Part shown: positions 40,003-53,521 of the stretch, piece after piece
Layout: every line of letters begins with the position of its first letter
Numbering within the stretch: the first letter of the stretch is position 1
Source: Diorhabda sublineata
Lineage: Eukaryota; Arthropoda; Insecta; Coleoptera; Chrysomelidae
Direction of reading: 5' to 3'
Assembly: GCF_026230105.1 (NCBI RefSeq)
Contig: NW_026614311.1
Span: forward strand, 1-64,000
DNA: 64,000 bases
Position numbers and translations under genes: made by a program
The notes under the pieces: generated by a model
Database searches by the model: none
Told to the model about the DNA's origin: nothing
The model's input: only the letters and a program-made list of their open reading frames with translations

Positions 40003-41910
40003 CATTGAAGCCCATTGAAGTCGATTCTCACTTTGTGTTGATTGAAAATTTTCAAAGTCTATCTTCCTCATTTGGTGTCGAATTTCAACATTTCTTATAT
40101 ATTTGAATGAGTTCGCATCTAACTTTATCAGATATCGTCGATTTACATTCATTGAAGCCCATTGAGGTCGATTTTCGCTTTGTGTTTATTGAAAATTTTT
40201 AAAGTCTATCTTCCTCATTTGAAGTCGAATTTTAACATTTCTCATATATTTGAATGAGTTTGCATCTAACTTTGTCAGATATCGTCGATTTACATTCATT
40301 GAAGCCCATTGAAGTCGATTCTCACTTTGTGTTGATTGAAAATTTTCAAAGTCTATCTTCCTCATTTGAAGTCGAATTTCAATATTTCTTATATATTTTA
40401 ATGAGTTTGCATCTAACTTTGTCAGATATCGTCAATTTACATTCATTGAAGCCCATTGAAGTCGATTCTCACTTTGTGTTGATTGAAAATTTTCAAAGTC
40501 TATCTTCCTCATTTGGTGTCGAATTTCAACATTTCTTATATATTTAAATGAGTTTGCATCTAACTTTGTCAGATATCGTCGATTTACATTCATTGAAGCC
40601 CATTGAAGTCGATTGTCACTTTGTGTTGATTGAAAATTCTCAAAGTCTATCTTCCCCATTTGAAGTCGAATTTCAACATTTCTTATATATTTAAATGAGT
40701 TCGCATCTAACTTTATCAGATATCGTCGATTTACATTCATTGAAGCCCACTGAGGTCGATTGTCACTTCGTGTTTTTTGAAAATTTTCAAAGTCTGTCCT
40801 CCTCATTTGAAGTCGAATTTCAACATTTCTCATATATTTGAGTGAGTTCGCATCTGACTTTGTCAGATATCGTCGATTAACCTCCATTGAAGCCCATTGA
40901 ATTCGATTGTCACTTTGTGTTTATTGAAAATTTTCAAAGTCTATCTTCCTCATTTGAAGTCGAATTTTAACATTTCTCATATATTTGAATGAGTTTGCAT
41001 CTAACTTTGTCAGATATCGTCGATTTACATTCATTGAAGCCCATTGAAGTCGATTCTCACTTTGTGTTGATTGAAAATTTTCAAAGTCTATCTTCCTCAT
41101 TTGAAGTCGAATTTCAACATTTCTTATATATTTGAATGAGTTTGCATCTAACTTTTTCAGATATCGTCGATTTACATTCATTGAGCCCATTGAAGTCGAT
41201 TCTCACTTTGTGTTGATTAGAAATTTTCAAAGTCTATCTTCCTCATTTGAAGTCGAATTTCAACATTTCTCATATATTTGAATGAGTTTGCATCTAACTT
41301 TGTCAGATATCGTCGATTTACATTCATTGAAGCCCATTGAAGTCGATTCTCACTTTGTGTTGATTGAAAATTTTCAAAGTATATCTTCCTCATTTGAAGT
41401 CGAATTTCAACATTTCTTATATATTTGAATGAGTTTGTATCTAACTTTGTCAGATATCGTCGATTTACATTCATTGAAGCCGATTGAAGTCGAATCTCAC
41501 TTTGTGTTGATTGGAAATTTTCAAAGTCTATCTTCCTCATTTGAAGTCGAATTTCAACATTTCTTATATATTTGAATGAGTTTGCATCTATCTTTTTCAG
41601 ATATCGTCGATTTACATTCATTAAGCCCATTGGGGTCGATTGTCACTTTGTGTTGATTGAAAATTTTCAAAGTCTATCTTCCTCATTTGAAGTCGAATTT
41701 CAACATTTCTTATATATTTGAATGAGTTTGCATCTATCTTTTTCAGATATCGTCGATTTACATTCATTAAGCCCATTGGGGTCGATTGTCACTTTGTGTT
41801 GATTGAAAATTTTCAAAGTCTATCTTCCTCATTTGAAGTCGAATTTTAACATATCTCATATATTTGAATGAGTTCGCATCTATCTTTTTCAAATATCGTC
41901 GATTTAAATT
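40003..41910 (+). repeat. Copy 2 of the 1,908-bp tandem duplication
   Basis: It carries the same four private variants at +1,908 bp (near 40,172, 40,879, 40,898 and 41,901). By eye I saw three single-base differences from copy 1: ATATTTTAATGAG near 40,392, GTGTTTTTTG near 40,773 and GAAGTCGAAT near 41,690 (copy 1 has GAAGTCAAAT). The third may equally be a change in copy 1. That is close to 99.8% identity and indicates a very recent event. Confidence 0.85.
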
Positions 41911-44900
41911 CATTGAAGCCCACTGAGGTCGATTGTCACTTCGTGTTTATTGAAAATTTTCAAAGTCTGTCTTCCTCATTTGAAGTCGAATTTCAACATT
42001 TCTCATATATTTGAGTGAGTTCGCATCTGACTTTGTCAGATATCGTCGATTAACATCCATTGAAGCCCATTGAAGTCGATTGTCACTTTTTGTTTATTGA
42101 AAATTTTCAAAGTCTATCTTCCTCATTTGAAGTCGAATTTCAATATTTCTTATATATTCGAATGAGTTCGCATCTAACTTTGTCAGATATCGTCGATTTA
42201 CATTCATTGAAGCCCATTGAAGTCGATTCTCACTTTGTGTTGATTGAAAATTTTTAAAGTCTATCTTCCTCATTTGAAGTCGAATTTTAACATTTCTCAT
42301 ATATTTGAATGAGTTTGCATCTAACTTTTTCAGATATCGTCGATTTACATTCATTGGAGCCCATTGAAGTCGATTCTCACTTTGTGTTGATTGAAAATTT
42401 TCAAAGTCTATCTTCCTCATTTGAAGTCGAATTTCAACATTTCTTATATATTTGAATGAGTTCGCATCTAACTTTATCAGATATCGTCGATTTACATTCA
42501 TTGAAGCCCATTGAGGTCGATTTTCACTTTGTGTTTATTGAAAATTTTTAAAGTCTATCTTCCTCATTTGAAGTCGAATTTTAACATTTCTCATATATTT
42601 GAATGAGTTTGCATCTAACTTTGTCAGATATCGTCGATTTACATTCATTGGAGCCCATTGAAGTCGATTCTCACTTTGTGTTGATTGAAAATTTTCAAAG
42701 TCTATCTTCCTCATTTGAAGTCGAATTTCAACATTTCTTATATATTTGAATGAGTTTGCATCTAACTTTTTCAGATATCGTCGATTTACATTCATTGAGC
42801 CCATTGGGGTCGATTGTCACTTTGTGTTGATTGAGAATTTTCAGTCTATCTTCCTCATTTGAAGTCGAATTTCAACATTTCTCATATATTTGAATGAGTT
42901 TGCATCTAATTTTGTCAGATATCGTCAATTTACATTCATTGAAGCCCATTGAAGTCGATTCTCACTTTGTGTTGATTAAAAATTTTCAAAGTCTATCTTC
43001 CTCATTTGAAGTCGAAATTCAACATTTCTCATATATTTGAATGAGTTTGCATCTAACTTTGTCAGATATCGTCGATTTACATTCATTGAAGCCCATTGAA
43101 GTCGATTCTCACTTTGTGTTGATTGAGAATTTTCAAAGTCTATCTTCCTCATTTGAAGTCGAATTTCAACATTTATCATATATTTGAATGAGTTTGCATC
43201 TAACTTTGTCAGATATCGTCGATTTACATTCATTGAAGCCCATTGAAGTCGATTCTCACTTTGTGTTGATTGAAAATTTTCAAAGTCTATCTTCCTCATT
43301 TGAAGTCGAATTTCAACATTTCTCGTATATTTGAGTGAGTTCGCATCTGACTTTGTCAGATATCGTCGATTAACATCCATTGAAGCCCATTGAAGTCGAT
43401 TGTCACTTTGTGTTGATTGAAAATTCTCAAAGTCTATCTTCCCCATTTGAAGTCGAATTTCAACATTTCTTATATATTTAAATGAGTTCGCATCTAACTT
43501 TATCAGATATCGTCGATTTACATTCATTGAAGCCCACTGAGGTCGATTGTCACTTCGTGTTTATTGAAAATTTTCAAAGTCTGTCCTCCTCATTTGAAGT
43601 CGAATTTCAACATTTCTCATATATTTGAGTGAGTTCGCATCTGACTTTGTCAGATATCGTCGATTAACATCCATTGAAGCCCATTGAAGTCGATTGTCAC
43701 TTTGTGTTTATTGAAAATTTTCAAAGTCTATCTTCCTCATTTGAAGTCGAATTTTAACATTTCTCATATATTTGAATGAGTTTGCATCTAACTTTGTCAG
43801 ATATCGTCGATTTACATTCATTGAGGCCCATTGAAGTCGATTCTCACTTTGTGTTGATTGAAAATTTTCAAAGTCTATCTTCCTCAATTGAAGTCAAATT
43901 TCAACATTTCTTATATATTTGAATGAGTTTGTATCTAACTTTGTCAGATATCGTCGATTTACATTCATTGAAGCCCATTGAAGTCGATTCTCACTTTGTG
44001 TTGATTGGAAATTTTCAAAGTCTATCTTCCTCATTTGAAGTCGAATTTCAACATTTCTTATATATTTGAATGAGTTTGCATCTATCTTTTTCAGATATCG
44101 TCGATTTACATTCATTAAGCCCATTGGGGTCGATTGTCACTTTGTGTTGATTGAAAATTTTCAAAGTCTATCTTCCTCATTTGAAGTCGAATTTCAACAT
44201 TTCTTATATATTTGAATGAGTTTGCATCTATCTTTTTCAGATATCGTCGATTTACATTCATTATGCCCATTGGGGTCGATTGTCACTTTGTGTTGATTGA
44301 AAATTTTCAAAGTCTATCTTCCTCATTTGGTGTCGAATTTCAACATTTCTTATATATTTAAATGAGTTTGCATCTAACTTTGTGAGATATCGTCGATTTA
44401 CATTCATTGAAGCCCATTGAAGTCGATTGTCACTTTGTGTTGATTGAAAATTCTCAAAGTCTATCTTCCCCATTTGAAGTCGAATTTCAACATTTCTTAT
44501 ATATTTAAATGAGTTCGCATCTAACTTTATCAGATATCGTCGATTTACATTCATTGAAGCCCACTGAGGTCGATTCTCACTTTGTGTTGATTGAAAATTT
44601 TCAAAGTCTATCTTCCTCATTTGGTGTCGAATTTCAACATTTCTTATATATTTGAATGAGTTCGCATCTAACTTTATCAGATATCGTCGATTTACATTCA
44701 TTGAAGCCCATTGAGGTCGATTGTCACTTTGTGTTTATTGAAAATTTTCAAAGTCTATCTTCCTCATTTGAAGTCGAATTTTAACATTTCTCATATATTT
44801 GAATGAGTTTGCATCTAACTTTGTCAGATATCGTCGATTTACATTCATTGAAGCCCATTGAAGTCGATTCTCACTTTGTGTTGATTGAAAATTTTCAAAG

Positions 44901-45147
44901 TCTATCTTCCCCATTTGAAGTCGAATTTCAACATTTCTTATATATTTAAATGAGTTCGCATCTAACTTTATCAGATATCGTCGATTTACATTCATTGAAG
45001 CCCACTGAGGTCGATTCTCACTTTGTGTTGATTGAAAATTTTCAAAGTCTATCTTCCTCATTTGGTGTCGAATTTCAACATTTCTTATATATTTGAATGA
45101 GTTCGCATCTAACTTTATCAGATATCGTCGATTTACATTCATTGAAG

Positions 45148-45882
45148 CCCATTGAGGTCGATTGTCACTTTGTGTTTATTGAAAATTTTCAAAGTCTATC
45201 TTCCTCATTTGAAGTCGAATTTCAACATTTCTCATATATTTGAATGAGTTTGCATCTAACTTTGTCAGATATCGTCGATTTACATTCATTGAAGCCCATT
45301 GAAGTCGATTCTCACTTTGTGTTGATTGAAAATTCTCAAAGTCTATCTTCCCCATTTGAAGTCGAATTTCAACATTTCTTATATATTTAAATGAGTTCGC
45401 ATCTAACTTTATCAGATATCGTCGATTTACATTCATTGAAGCCCACTGAGGTCGATTCTCACTTTGTGTTGATTGAAAATTGTCAAAGTCTATCTTCCTC
45501 ATTTGGTGTCGAATTTCAACATTTCTTATATATTTGAATGAGTTCGCATCTAATTTTATCAGATATCGTCGATTTACATTCATTGAAGCCCATTGAAGTC
45601 GATTGTCACTTTGTGTTGATTGAAAATTTTCAAAGTCTATCTTCCTCATTTGAAGTCGAATTTCAATATTTCTTATATATTTGAATGAGTTCGCATCTAA
45701 CTTTGTCAGATATCGTCGATTTACATTCATTGAAGCCCATTGAAGTCGATTCTCACTTTGTGTTGATTGAAAATTTTCAAAGTCTATCTTCCTCATTTGG
45801 TGTCGAATTTCAACATTTCTTATATATTTGAATGAGTTCGCATCTAACTTTATCAGATATCGTCGATTTACATTCATTGAAG
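45148..45882 (+). repeat. 735-bp pentamer type B, copy 1
   Basis: Five monomers in the order GTTTATTG, TTCCCCATTT, CCCACTGAGG/TTGGTGTCG with ATCTAATTTTATC, GATTGTCAC with TTCAATATTTC, and TTGGTGTCG. The same order recurs from 48,676, 50,587, 54,254 and 58,218. A private AAAATTGTCAAAG lies near 45,478. Confidence 0.8.
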
Positions 45883-47940
45883 CCCATTGAGGTCGATTGT
45901 CACTTTGTGTTTATTGAAAATTTTCAAAGTCTATCTTCCTCATTTGAAGTCGAATTTTAACATTTCTCATATATTTGAATGAGTTTGCATCTAACTTCGT
46001 CAGATATCGTCGATTTACATTCATTGAAGCCCATTGAAGTCGATTCTCACTTTGTGTTGATTGAAAATTTTCAAAGTCTATCTTCCTCATTTGAAGTCGA
46101 ATTTCAACATTTCTTATATATTTGAATGAGTTCGCATCTAACTTTATCAGATATCGTCGATTTACATTCATTGAAGCCCACTGAGGTCGATTCTCACTTT
46201 GTGTTGATTGAAAATTTTCAAAGTCTATCTTCCTCATTTGGTGTCGAATTTCAACATTTCTTATATATTTAAATGAGTTTGCATCTAACTTTGTGAGATA
46301 TCGTCGATTTACATTCATTGAAGCCCATTGAAGTCGATTGTCACTTTGTGTTGATTGAAAATTCTCAAAGTCTATCTTCCCCATTTGAAGTCGAATTTCA
46401 ACATTTCTTATATATTTAAATGAGTTCGCATCTAACTTTATCAGATATCGTCGATTTACATTCATTGAAGCCCACTGAGGTCGATTCTCACTTTGTGTTG
46501 ATTGAAAATTTTCAAAGTCTATCTTCCTCATTTGGTGTCGAATTTCAACATTTCTTATATATTTGAATGAGTTCGCATCTAACTTTATCAGATATCGTCG
46601 ATTTACATTCATTGAAGCCCATTGAGGTCGATTGTCACTTTGTGTTTATTGAAAATTTTCAAAGTCTATCTTCCTCATTTGAAGTCGAATTTTAACATTT
46701 CTCATATATTTGAATGAGTTTGCATCTAACTTTGTCAGATATCGTCGATTTACATTCATTGAAGCCCATTGAAGTCGATTCTCACTTTGTGTTGATTGAA
46801 AATTTTCAAAGTCTATCTTCCCCATTTGAAGTCGAATTTCAACATTTCTTATATATTTAAATGAGTTCGCATCTAACTTTATCAGATATCGTCGATTTAC
46901 ATTCATTGAAGCCCACTGAGGTCGATTCTCACTTTGTGTTGATTGAAAATTTTCAAAGTCTATCTTCCTCATTTGGTGTCGAATTTCAACATTTCTTATA
47001 TATTTGAATGAGTTCGCATCTAACTTTATCAGATATCGTCGATTTACATTCATTGAAGCCCATTGAGGTCGATTGTCACTTTGTGTTTATTGAAAATTTT
47101 CAAAGTCTATCTTCCTCATTTGAAGTCGAATTTTAACATTTCTCATATATTTGAATGAGTTTGCATCTAACTTTGTCAGATATCGTCGATTTACATTCAT
47201 TGAAGCCCATTGAAGTCGATTCTCACTTTGTGTTGATTGAAAATTCTCAAAGTCTATCTTCCCCATTTGAAGTCGAATTTCAACATTTCTTATATATTTA
47301 AATGAGTTCGCATCTAACTTTATCAGATATCGTCGATTTACATTCATTGAAGCCCACTGAGGTCGATTCTCACTTTGTGTTGATTGAAAATTTTCAATGT
47401 CTATCTTCCTCATTTGGTGTCGAATTTCAACATTTCTTATATATTTGAATGAGTTCGCATCTAATTTTATCAGATATCGTCGATTTACATTCATTGAAGC
47501 CCACTGAGGTCGATTCTCACTTTGTGTTTATTGAAAATTTTCAAAGTCTATCTTCCTCATTTGAAGTCGAATTTTAACATTTCTCATATATTTGAATGAG
47601 TTTGCATCTAACTTTGTCAGATATCGTCGATTTACATTCATTGAAGCCCATTGAAGTCGATTCTCACTTTGTGTTGATTGAAAATTTTCAAAGTCTATCT
47701 TCCCCATTTGAAGTCGAATTTCAACATTTCTTATATATTTAAATGAGTTCGCATCTAACTTTATCAGATATCGTCGATTTACATTCATTGAAGCCCACTG
47801 AGGTCGATTCTCACTTTGTGTTGATTGAAAATTTTCAAAGTCTATCTTCCTCATTTGGTGTCGAATTTCAACATTTCTTATATATTTGAATGAGTTCGCA
47901 TCTAACTTTATCAGATATCGTCGATTTACATTCATTGAAG
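45883..47940 (+). repeat. 14-monomer (2,058-bp) block of one pentamer and three trimers
   Basis: A type A pentamer (45,883-46,617) has AACTTCGTCAG in its first monomer and AACTTTGTGAGATATC in its third. It is followed by trimers at 46,618, 47,059 and 47,500. The type A pentamer is repeated at 47,941-48,675, exactly 2,058 bp later, and the minus-strand translation of the two pentamers is the same. Confidence 0.8.
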
Positions 47941-48675
47941 CCCATTGAGGTCGATTGTCACTTTGTGTTTATTGAAAATTTTCAAAGTCTATCTTCCTCA
48001 TTTGAAGTCGAATTTTAACATTTCTCATATATTTGAATGAGTTTGCATCTAACTTCGTCAGATATCGTCGATTTACATTCATTGAAGCCCATTGAAGTCG
48101 ATTCTCACTTTGTGTTGATTGAAAATTTTCAAAGTCTATCTTCCTCATTTGAAGTCGAATTTCAACATTTCTTATATATTTGAATGAGTTCGCATCTAAC
48201 TTTATCAGATATCGTCGATTTACATTCATTGAAGCCCACTGAGGTCGATTCTCACTTTGTGTTGATTGAAAATTTTCAAAGTCTATCTTCCTCATTTGGT
48301 GTCGAATTTCAACATTTCTTATATATTTAAATGAGTTTGCATCTAACTTTGTGAGATATCGTCGATTTACATTCATTGAAGCCCATTGAAGTCGATTGTC
48401 ACTTTGTGTTGATTGAAAATTCTCAAAGTCTATCTTCCCCATTTGAAGTCGAATTTCAACATTTCTTATATATTTAAATGAGTTCGCATCTAACTTTATC
48501 AGATATCGTCGATTTACATTCATTGAAGCCCACTGAGGTCGATTCTCACTTTGTGTTGATTGAAAATTTTCAAAGTCTATCTTCCTCATTTGGTGTCGAA
48601 TTTCAACATTTCTTATATATTTGAATGAGTTCGCATCTAACTTTATCAGATATCGTCGATTTACATTCATTGAAG

Positions 48676-49410
48676 CCCATTGAGGTCGATTGTCACTTTG
48701 TGTTTATTGAAAATTTTCAAAGTCTATCTTCCTCATTTGAAGTCGAATTTTAACATTTCTCATATATTTGAATGAGTTTGCATCTAACTTTGTCAGATAT
48801 CGTCGATTTACATTCATTGAAGCCCATTGAAGTCGATTCTCACTTTGTGTTGATTGAAAATTTTCAAAGTCTATCTTCCCCATTTGAAGTCGAATTTCAA
48901 CATTTCTTATATATTTAAATGAGTTCGCATCTAACTTTATCAGATATCGTCGATTTACATTCATTGAAGCCCACTGAGGTCGATTCTCACTTTGTGTTGA
49001 TTGAAAATTTTCAAAGTCTATCTTCCTCATTTGGTGTCGAATTTCAACATTTCTTATATATTTGAATGAGTTCGCATCTAATTTTATCAGATATCGTCGA
49101 TTTACATTCATTGAAGCCCATTGAAGTCGATTGTCACTTTGTGTTGATTGAAAATTTTCAAAGTCTATCTTCCTCATTTGAAGTCGAATTTCAATATTTC
49201 TTATATATTTGAATGAGTTCGCATCTAACTTTGTCAGATATCGTCGATTTACATTCATTGAAGCCCATTGAAGTCGATTCTCACTTTGTGTTGATTGAAA
49301 ATTTTCAAAGTCTATCTTCCTCATTTGGTGTCAAATTTCAACATTTCTTATATATTTGAATGAGTTCGCATCTAACTTTATCAGATATCGTCGATTTACA
49401 TTCATTGAAG
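48676..49410 (+). repeat. 735-bp pentamer type B, copy 2
   Basis: Same monomer order as 45,148-45,882, including ATCTAATTTTATC and TTCAATATTTC. A private GGTGTCAAATTTC near 49,328 introduces a stop in the minus-strand frame. Confidence 0.8.
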
Positions 49411-49704
49411 CCCATTGAGGTCGATTGTCACTTTGTGTTTATTGAAAATTTTCAAAGTCTATCTTCCTCATTTGAAGTCGAATTTTAACATTTCTCATAT
49501 ATTTGAATGAGTTTGCATCTAACTTCGTCAGATATCGTCGATTTACATTCATTGAAGCCCATTGAAGTCGATTCTCACTTTGTGTTGATTGGAAATTTTC
49601 AAAGTCTATCTTCCTCATTTGAAGTCGAATTTCAACATTTCTTATATATTTGAATGAGTTTGCATCTAACTTTTTCAGATATCGTCGATTTACATTCATT
49701 GAAG

Positions 49705-50586
49705 CCCATTGAGGTCGATTGTCACTTTGTGTTTATTGAAAATTTTCAAAGTCTATCTTCCTCATTTGAAGTCGAATTTTAACATTTCTCATATATTTGA
49801 ATGAGTTTGCATCTAACTTTGTCAGATATCGTCGATTTACATTCATTGAAGCCCATTGAAGTCGATTCTCACTTTGTGTTGATTGAAAATTCTCAAAGTC
49901 TATCTTCCCCATTTGAAGTCGAATTTCAACATTTCTTATATATTTAAATGAGTTCGCATCTAACTTTATCAGATATCGTCGATTTACATTCATTGAAGCC
50001 CACTGAGGTCGATTCTCACTTTGTGTTGATTGAAAATTTTCAAAGTCTATCTTCCTCATTTGGTGTCGAATTTCAACATTTCTTATATATTTGAATGAGT
50101 TCGCATCTAATTTTATCAGATATCGTCGATTTACATTCATTGAAGCCCATTGAAGTCGATTGTCACTTTGTGTTGATTGAAAATTTTCAAAGTCTATCTT
50201 CCTCATTTGAAGTCGAATTTCAATATTTCTTATATATTTGAATGAGTTCGCATCTAACTTTGTCAGATATCGTCGATTTACATTCATTGAAGCCCATTGA
50301 AGTCGATTGTCACTTTGTGTTGATTGAAAATTTTCAAAGTCTATCTTCCTCATTTGAAGTCGAATTTCAACATTTCTTATATATTTGAATGAGTTCGCAT
50401 CTAACTTTATCAGATATCGTCGATTTACATTCATTGAAGCCCATTGAAGTCGATTCTCACTTTGTGTTGATTGGAAATTTTCAAAGTCTATCTTCCTCAT
50501 TTGAAGTCGAATTTCAACATTTCTTATATATTTGAATGAGTTTGCATCTAACTTTTTCAGATATCGTCGATTTACATTCATTGAAG
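49705..50586 (+). repeat. 882-bp six-monomer derivative of pentamer B
   Basis: It contains the TTCCCCATTT, CCCACTGAGG/TTGGTGTCG and TTCAATATTTC monomers in pentamer B order. The TTGGTGTCG end monomer is replaced by a GAAGTCGAAT one, and a GATTGGAAATTTTC monomer is added. This is a whole-monomer gain with no frame change. Confidence 0.7.
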
Positions 50587-51321
50587 CCCATTGAGGTCGA
50601 TTGTCACTTTGTGTTTATTGAAAATTTTCAAAGTCTATCTTCCTCATTTGAAGTCGAATTTTAACATTTCTCATATATTTGAATGAGTTTGCATCTAACT
50701 TTGTCAGATATCGTCGATTTACATTCATTGAAGCCCATTGAAGTCGATTCTCACTTTGTGTTGATTGAAAATTCTCAAAGTCTATCTTCCCCATTTGAAG
50801 TCGAATTTCAACATTTCTTATATATTTAAATGAGTTCGCATCTAACTTTATCAGATATCGTCGATTTACATTCATTGAAGCCCACTGAGGTCGATTCTCA
50901 CTTTGTGTTGATTGAAAATTTTCAAAGTCTATCTTCCTCATTTGGTGTCGAATTTCAACATTTCTTATATATTTGAATGAGTTCGCATCTAATTTTATCA
51001 GATATCGTCGATTTACATTCATTGAAGCCCATTGAAGTCGATTGTCACTTTGTGTTGATTGAAAATTTTCAAAGTCTATCTTCCTCATTTGAAGTCGAAT
51101 TTCAATATTTCTTATATATTTGAATGAGTTCGCATCTAACTTTGTCAGATATCGTCGATTTACATTCATTGAAGCCCATTGAAGTCGATACTCACTTTGT
51201 GTTGATTGAAAATTTTCAAAGTCTATCTTCCTCATTTGGTGTCGAATTTCAACATTTCTTATATATTTGAATGAGTTCGCATCTAACTTTATCAGATATC
51301 GTCGATTTACATTCATTGAAG
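50587..51321 (+). repeat. 735-bp pentamer type B, copy 3
   Basis: Same monomer order as copies 1 and 2. A private GTCGATACTCAC lies near 51,186. Confidence 0.8.
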
Positions 51322-53521
51322 CCCATTGAGGTCGATTGTCACTTTGTGTTTATTGAAAATTTTCAAAGTCTATCTTCCTCATTTGAAGTCGAATTTTAAC
51401 ATTTCTCATATATTTGAATGAGTTTGCATCTAACTTCGTCAGATATCGTCGATTTACATTCATTGAAGCCCATTGAAGTCGATTCTCACTTTGTGTTGAT
51501 TGAAAATTTTCAAAGTCTATCTTCCTCATTTGAAGTCGAATTTCAACATTTCTTATATATTTGAATGAGTTTGCATCTAACTTTTTCAGATATCGTCGAT
51601 TTACATTCATTGAGCCCATTGAAGTCGATTCTCACTTTGTGTTGATTAGAAATTTTCAAAGTCTATCTTCCTCATTTGAAGTCGAATTTCAACATTTCTC
51701 ATATATTTGAGTGAGTTCGCATCTGACTTTGTCAGATATCGTCGATTAACATCCATTGAAGCCCATTGAGGTCGATTGTCACTTTGTGTTTATTGAAAAT
51801 TTTCAAAGTCTATCTTCCTCATTTGAAGTCGAATTTTAACATTTCTCATATATTTGAATGAGTTTGCATCTAACTTCGTCAGATATCGTCGATTTACATT
51901 CATTGAAGCCCATTGAAGTCGATTCTCACTTTGTGTTGATTGAAAATTTTCAAAGTCTATCTTCCTCATTTGAAGTCGAATTTCAACATTTCTTATATAT
52001 TTGAATGAGTTTGCATCTAACTTTTTCAGATATCGTCGATTTACATTCATTGAGCCCATTGAAGTCGATTCTCACTTTGTGTTGATTAGAAATTTTCAAA
52101 GTCTATCTTCCTCATTTGAAGTCGAATTTCAACATTTCTCATATATTTGAGTGAGTTCGCATCTGACTTTGTCAGATATCGTCGATTAACATCCATTGAA
52201 GCCCATTGAAGTCGATTGTCACTTTGTGTTTATTGAAAATTTTCAAAGTCTATCTTCCTCATTTGAAGTCGAATTTTAACATTTATCATATATTTGAATG
52301 AGTTTGCATCTAACTTTGTCAGATATCGTCGATTTACATTCATTGAAGCCCATTGAAGTCGATTCTCACTTTGTGTTGATTGAAAATTTTTAAAGTCTAT
52401 CTTCCTCATTTGAAGTCGAATTTCAACATTTCTTATATATTTGAATGAGTTTGCATCTAACTTTTTCAGATATCGTCGATTTACATTCATTGAGCCCATT
52501 GAAGTCGATTCTCACTTTGTGTTGATTGAAAATTTTCAAAGTCTATCTTCCTCATTTGAAGTCAAATTTCAACATTTCTTATATATTTGAATGAGTTTGT
52601 ATCTAACTTTGTCAGATATCGTCGATTTACATTCATTGAAGCCCATTGAAGTCGATTCTCACTTTGTGTTTATTGAAAATTTTCAAAGTCTATCTTCCTC
52701 ATTTGAAGTCGAATTTTAACATTTCTCATATATTTGAATGAGTTTGCATCTAACTTCGTCAGATATCGTCGATTTACATTCATTGAAGCCCATTGAAGTC
52801 GATTCTCACTTTGTGTTGATTGAAAATTTTCAAAGTCTATCTTCCTCATTTGAAGTCGAATTTCAACATTTCTTATATATTTGAATGAGTTTGCATCTAA
52901 CTTTTTCAGATATCGTCGATTTACATTCATTGAGCCCATTGAAGTCGATTCTCACTTTGTGTTGATTAGAAATTTTCAAAGTCTATCTTCCTCATTTGAA
53001 GTCGAATTTCAACATTTCTCATATATTTGAGTGAGTTCGCATCTGACTTTGTCAGATATCGTCGATTAACATCCATTGAAGCCCATTGAAGTCGATTGTC
53101 ACTTTGTGTTTATTGAAAATTTTCAAAGTCTATCTTCCTCATTTGAAGTCGAATTTTAACATTTATCATATATTTGAATGAGTTTGCATCTAACTTTGTC
53201 AGATATCGTCGATTTACATTCATTGAAGCCCATTGAAGTCGATTCTCACTTTGTGTTGATTGAAAATTTTTAAAGTCTATCTTCCTCATTTGAAGTCGAA
53301 TTTCAACATTTCTTATATATTTGAATGAGTTTGCATCTAACTTTTTCAGATATCGTCGATTTACATTCATTGAGCCCATTGAAGTCGATTCTCACTTTGT
53401 GTTGATTGAAAATTTTCAAAGTCTATCTTCCTCATTTGAAGTCAAATTTCAACATTTCTTATATATTTGAATGAGTTTGTATCTAACTTTGTCAGATATC
53501 GTCGATTTACATTCATTGAAG
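51322..53521 (+). repeat. Five tandem 440-bp trimers (type C)
   Basis: Blocks start at 51,322, 51,762, 52,202, 52,642 and 53,082, each 440 bp (3x147-1). The lost base is at CATTGAGCCC between monomers 2 and 3. In blocks 1, 2 and 4 the third monomer has GATTAGAAATTTTC and GAGTGAGTTCGCATCTGAC. In blocks 3 and 5 it has GAAGTCAAATTTC and TTTGTATCTAAC. The pair of blocks 2+3 therefore repeats as 4+5, an 880-bp duplication. Confidence 0.85.

Larger units (their letters stand above)
26500..44706 (+). repeat. Domain 2 sub-array with multi-kilobase duplicated blocks
   Basis: New variants become frequent here: AATTCTCAAAG with TTCCCCATTT (first near 26,695), CTTCGTG with GTCTGTC, CATATCTCAT (first near 27,760), GAAGTCAAATTTC and CATTAAGCCCATTGGGG. 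A recurring start module (GTTTATTG, GAATTTTAAC, then CATTGAGCCC) begins blocks at about 26,949, 29,887, 33,406, 36,049, 38,985 and 40,893, giving spacings of 2,938, 3,519, 2,643, 2,936 and 1,908 bp. Blocks contain the same monomer types in similar order but gain or lose monomers. For example, two GGGGTCG monomers follow 27,541 but only one follows 30,479. Confidence 0.7.
44707..51321 (+). repeat. Indel-free HOR domain of 441-bp trimers and 735-bp pentamers
   Basis: 6,615 bp equals exactly 45x147. Blocks beginning with a GTTTATTG monomer start at 44,707, 45,148, 45,883, 46,618, 47,059, 47,500, 47,941, 48,676, 49,411, 49,705 and 50,587, giving sizes of 3, 5, 5, 3, 3, 3, 5, 5, 2, 6 and 5 monomers. 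The trimer is: GATTGTCAC/GTTTATTG/GAATTTTAAC; then TTCCCCATTT/TTTAAATGAGTTCG; then CCCACTGAGG/TTGGTGTCG. In contrast with the flanking domains, neither the 1-bp nor the 2-bp deletion class is present. Confidence 0.85.

Noticed and set aside
38095..41910. Assembly duplication artefact as the explanation for the 1,908-bp repeat
   Set aside because: Not excluded, but three single-base differences between the copies argue for two real copies. Listed as a finding with the read-based test.
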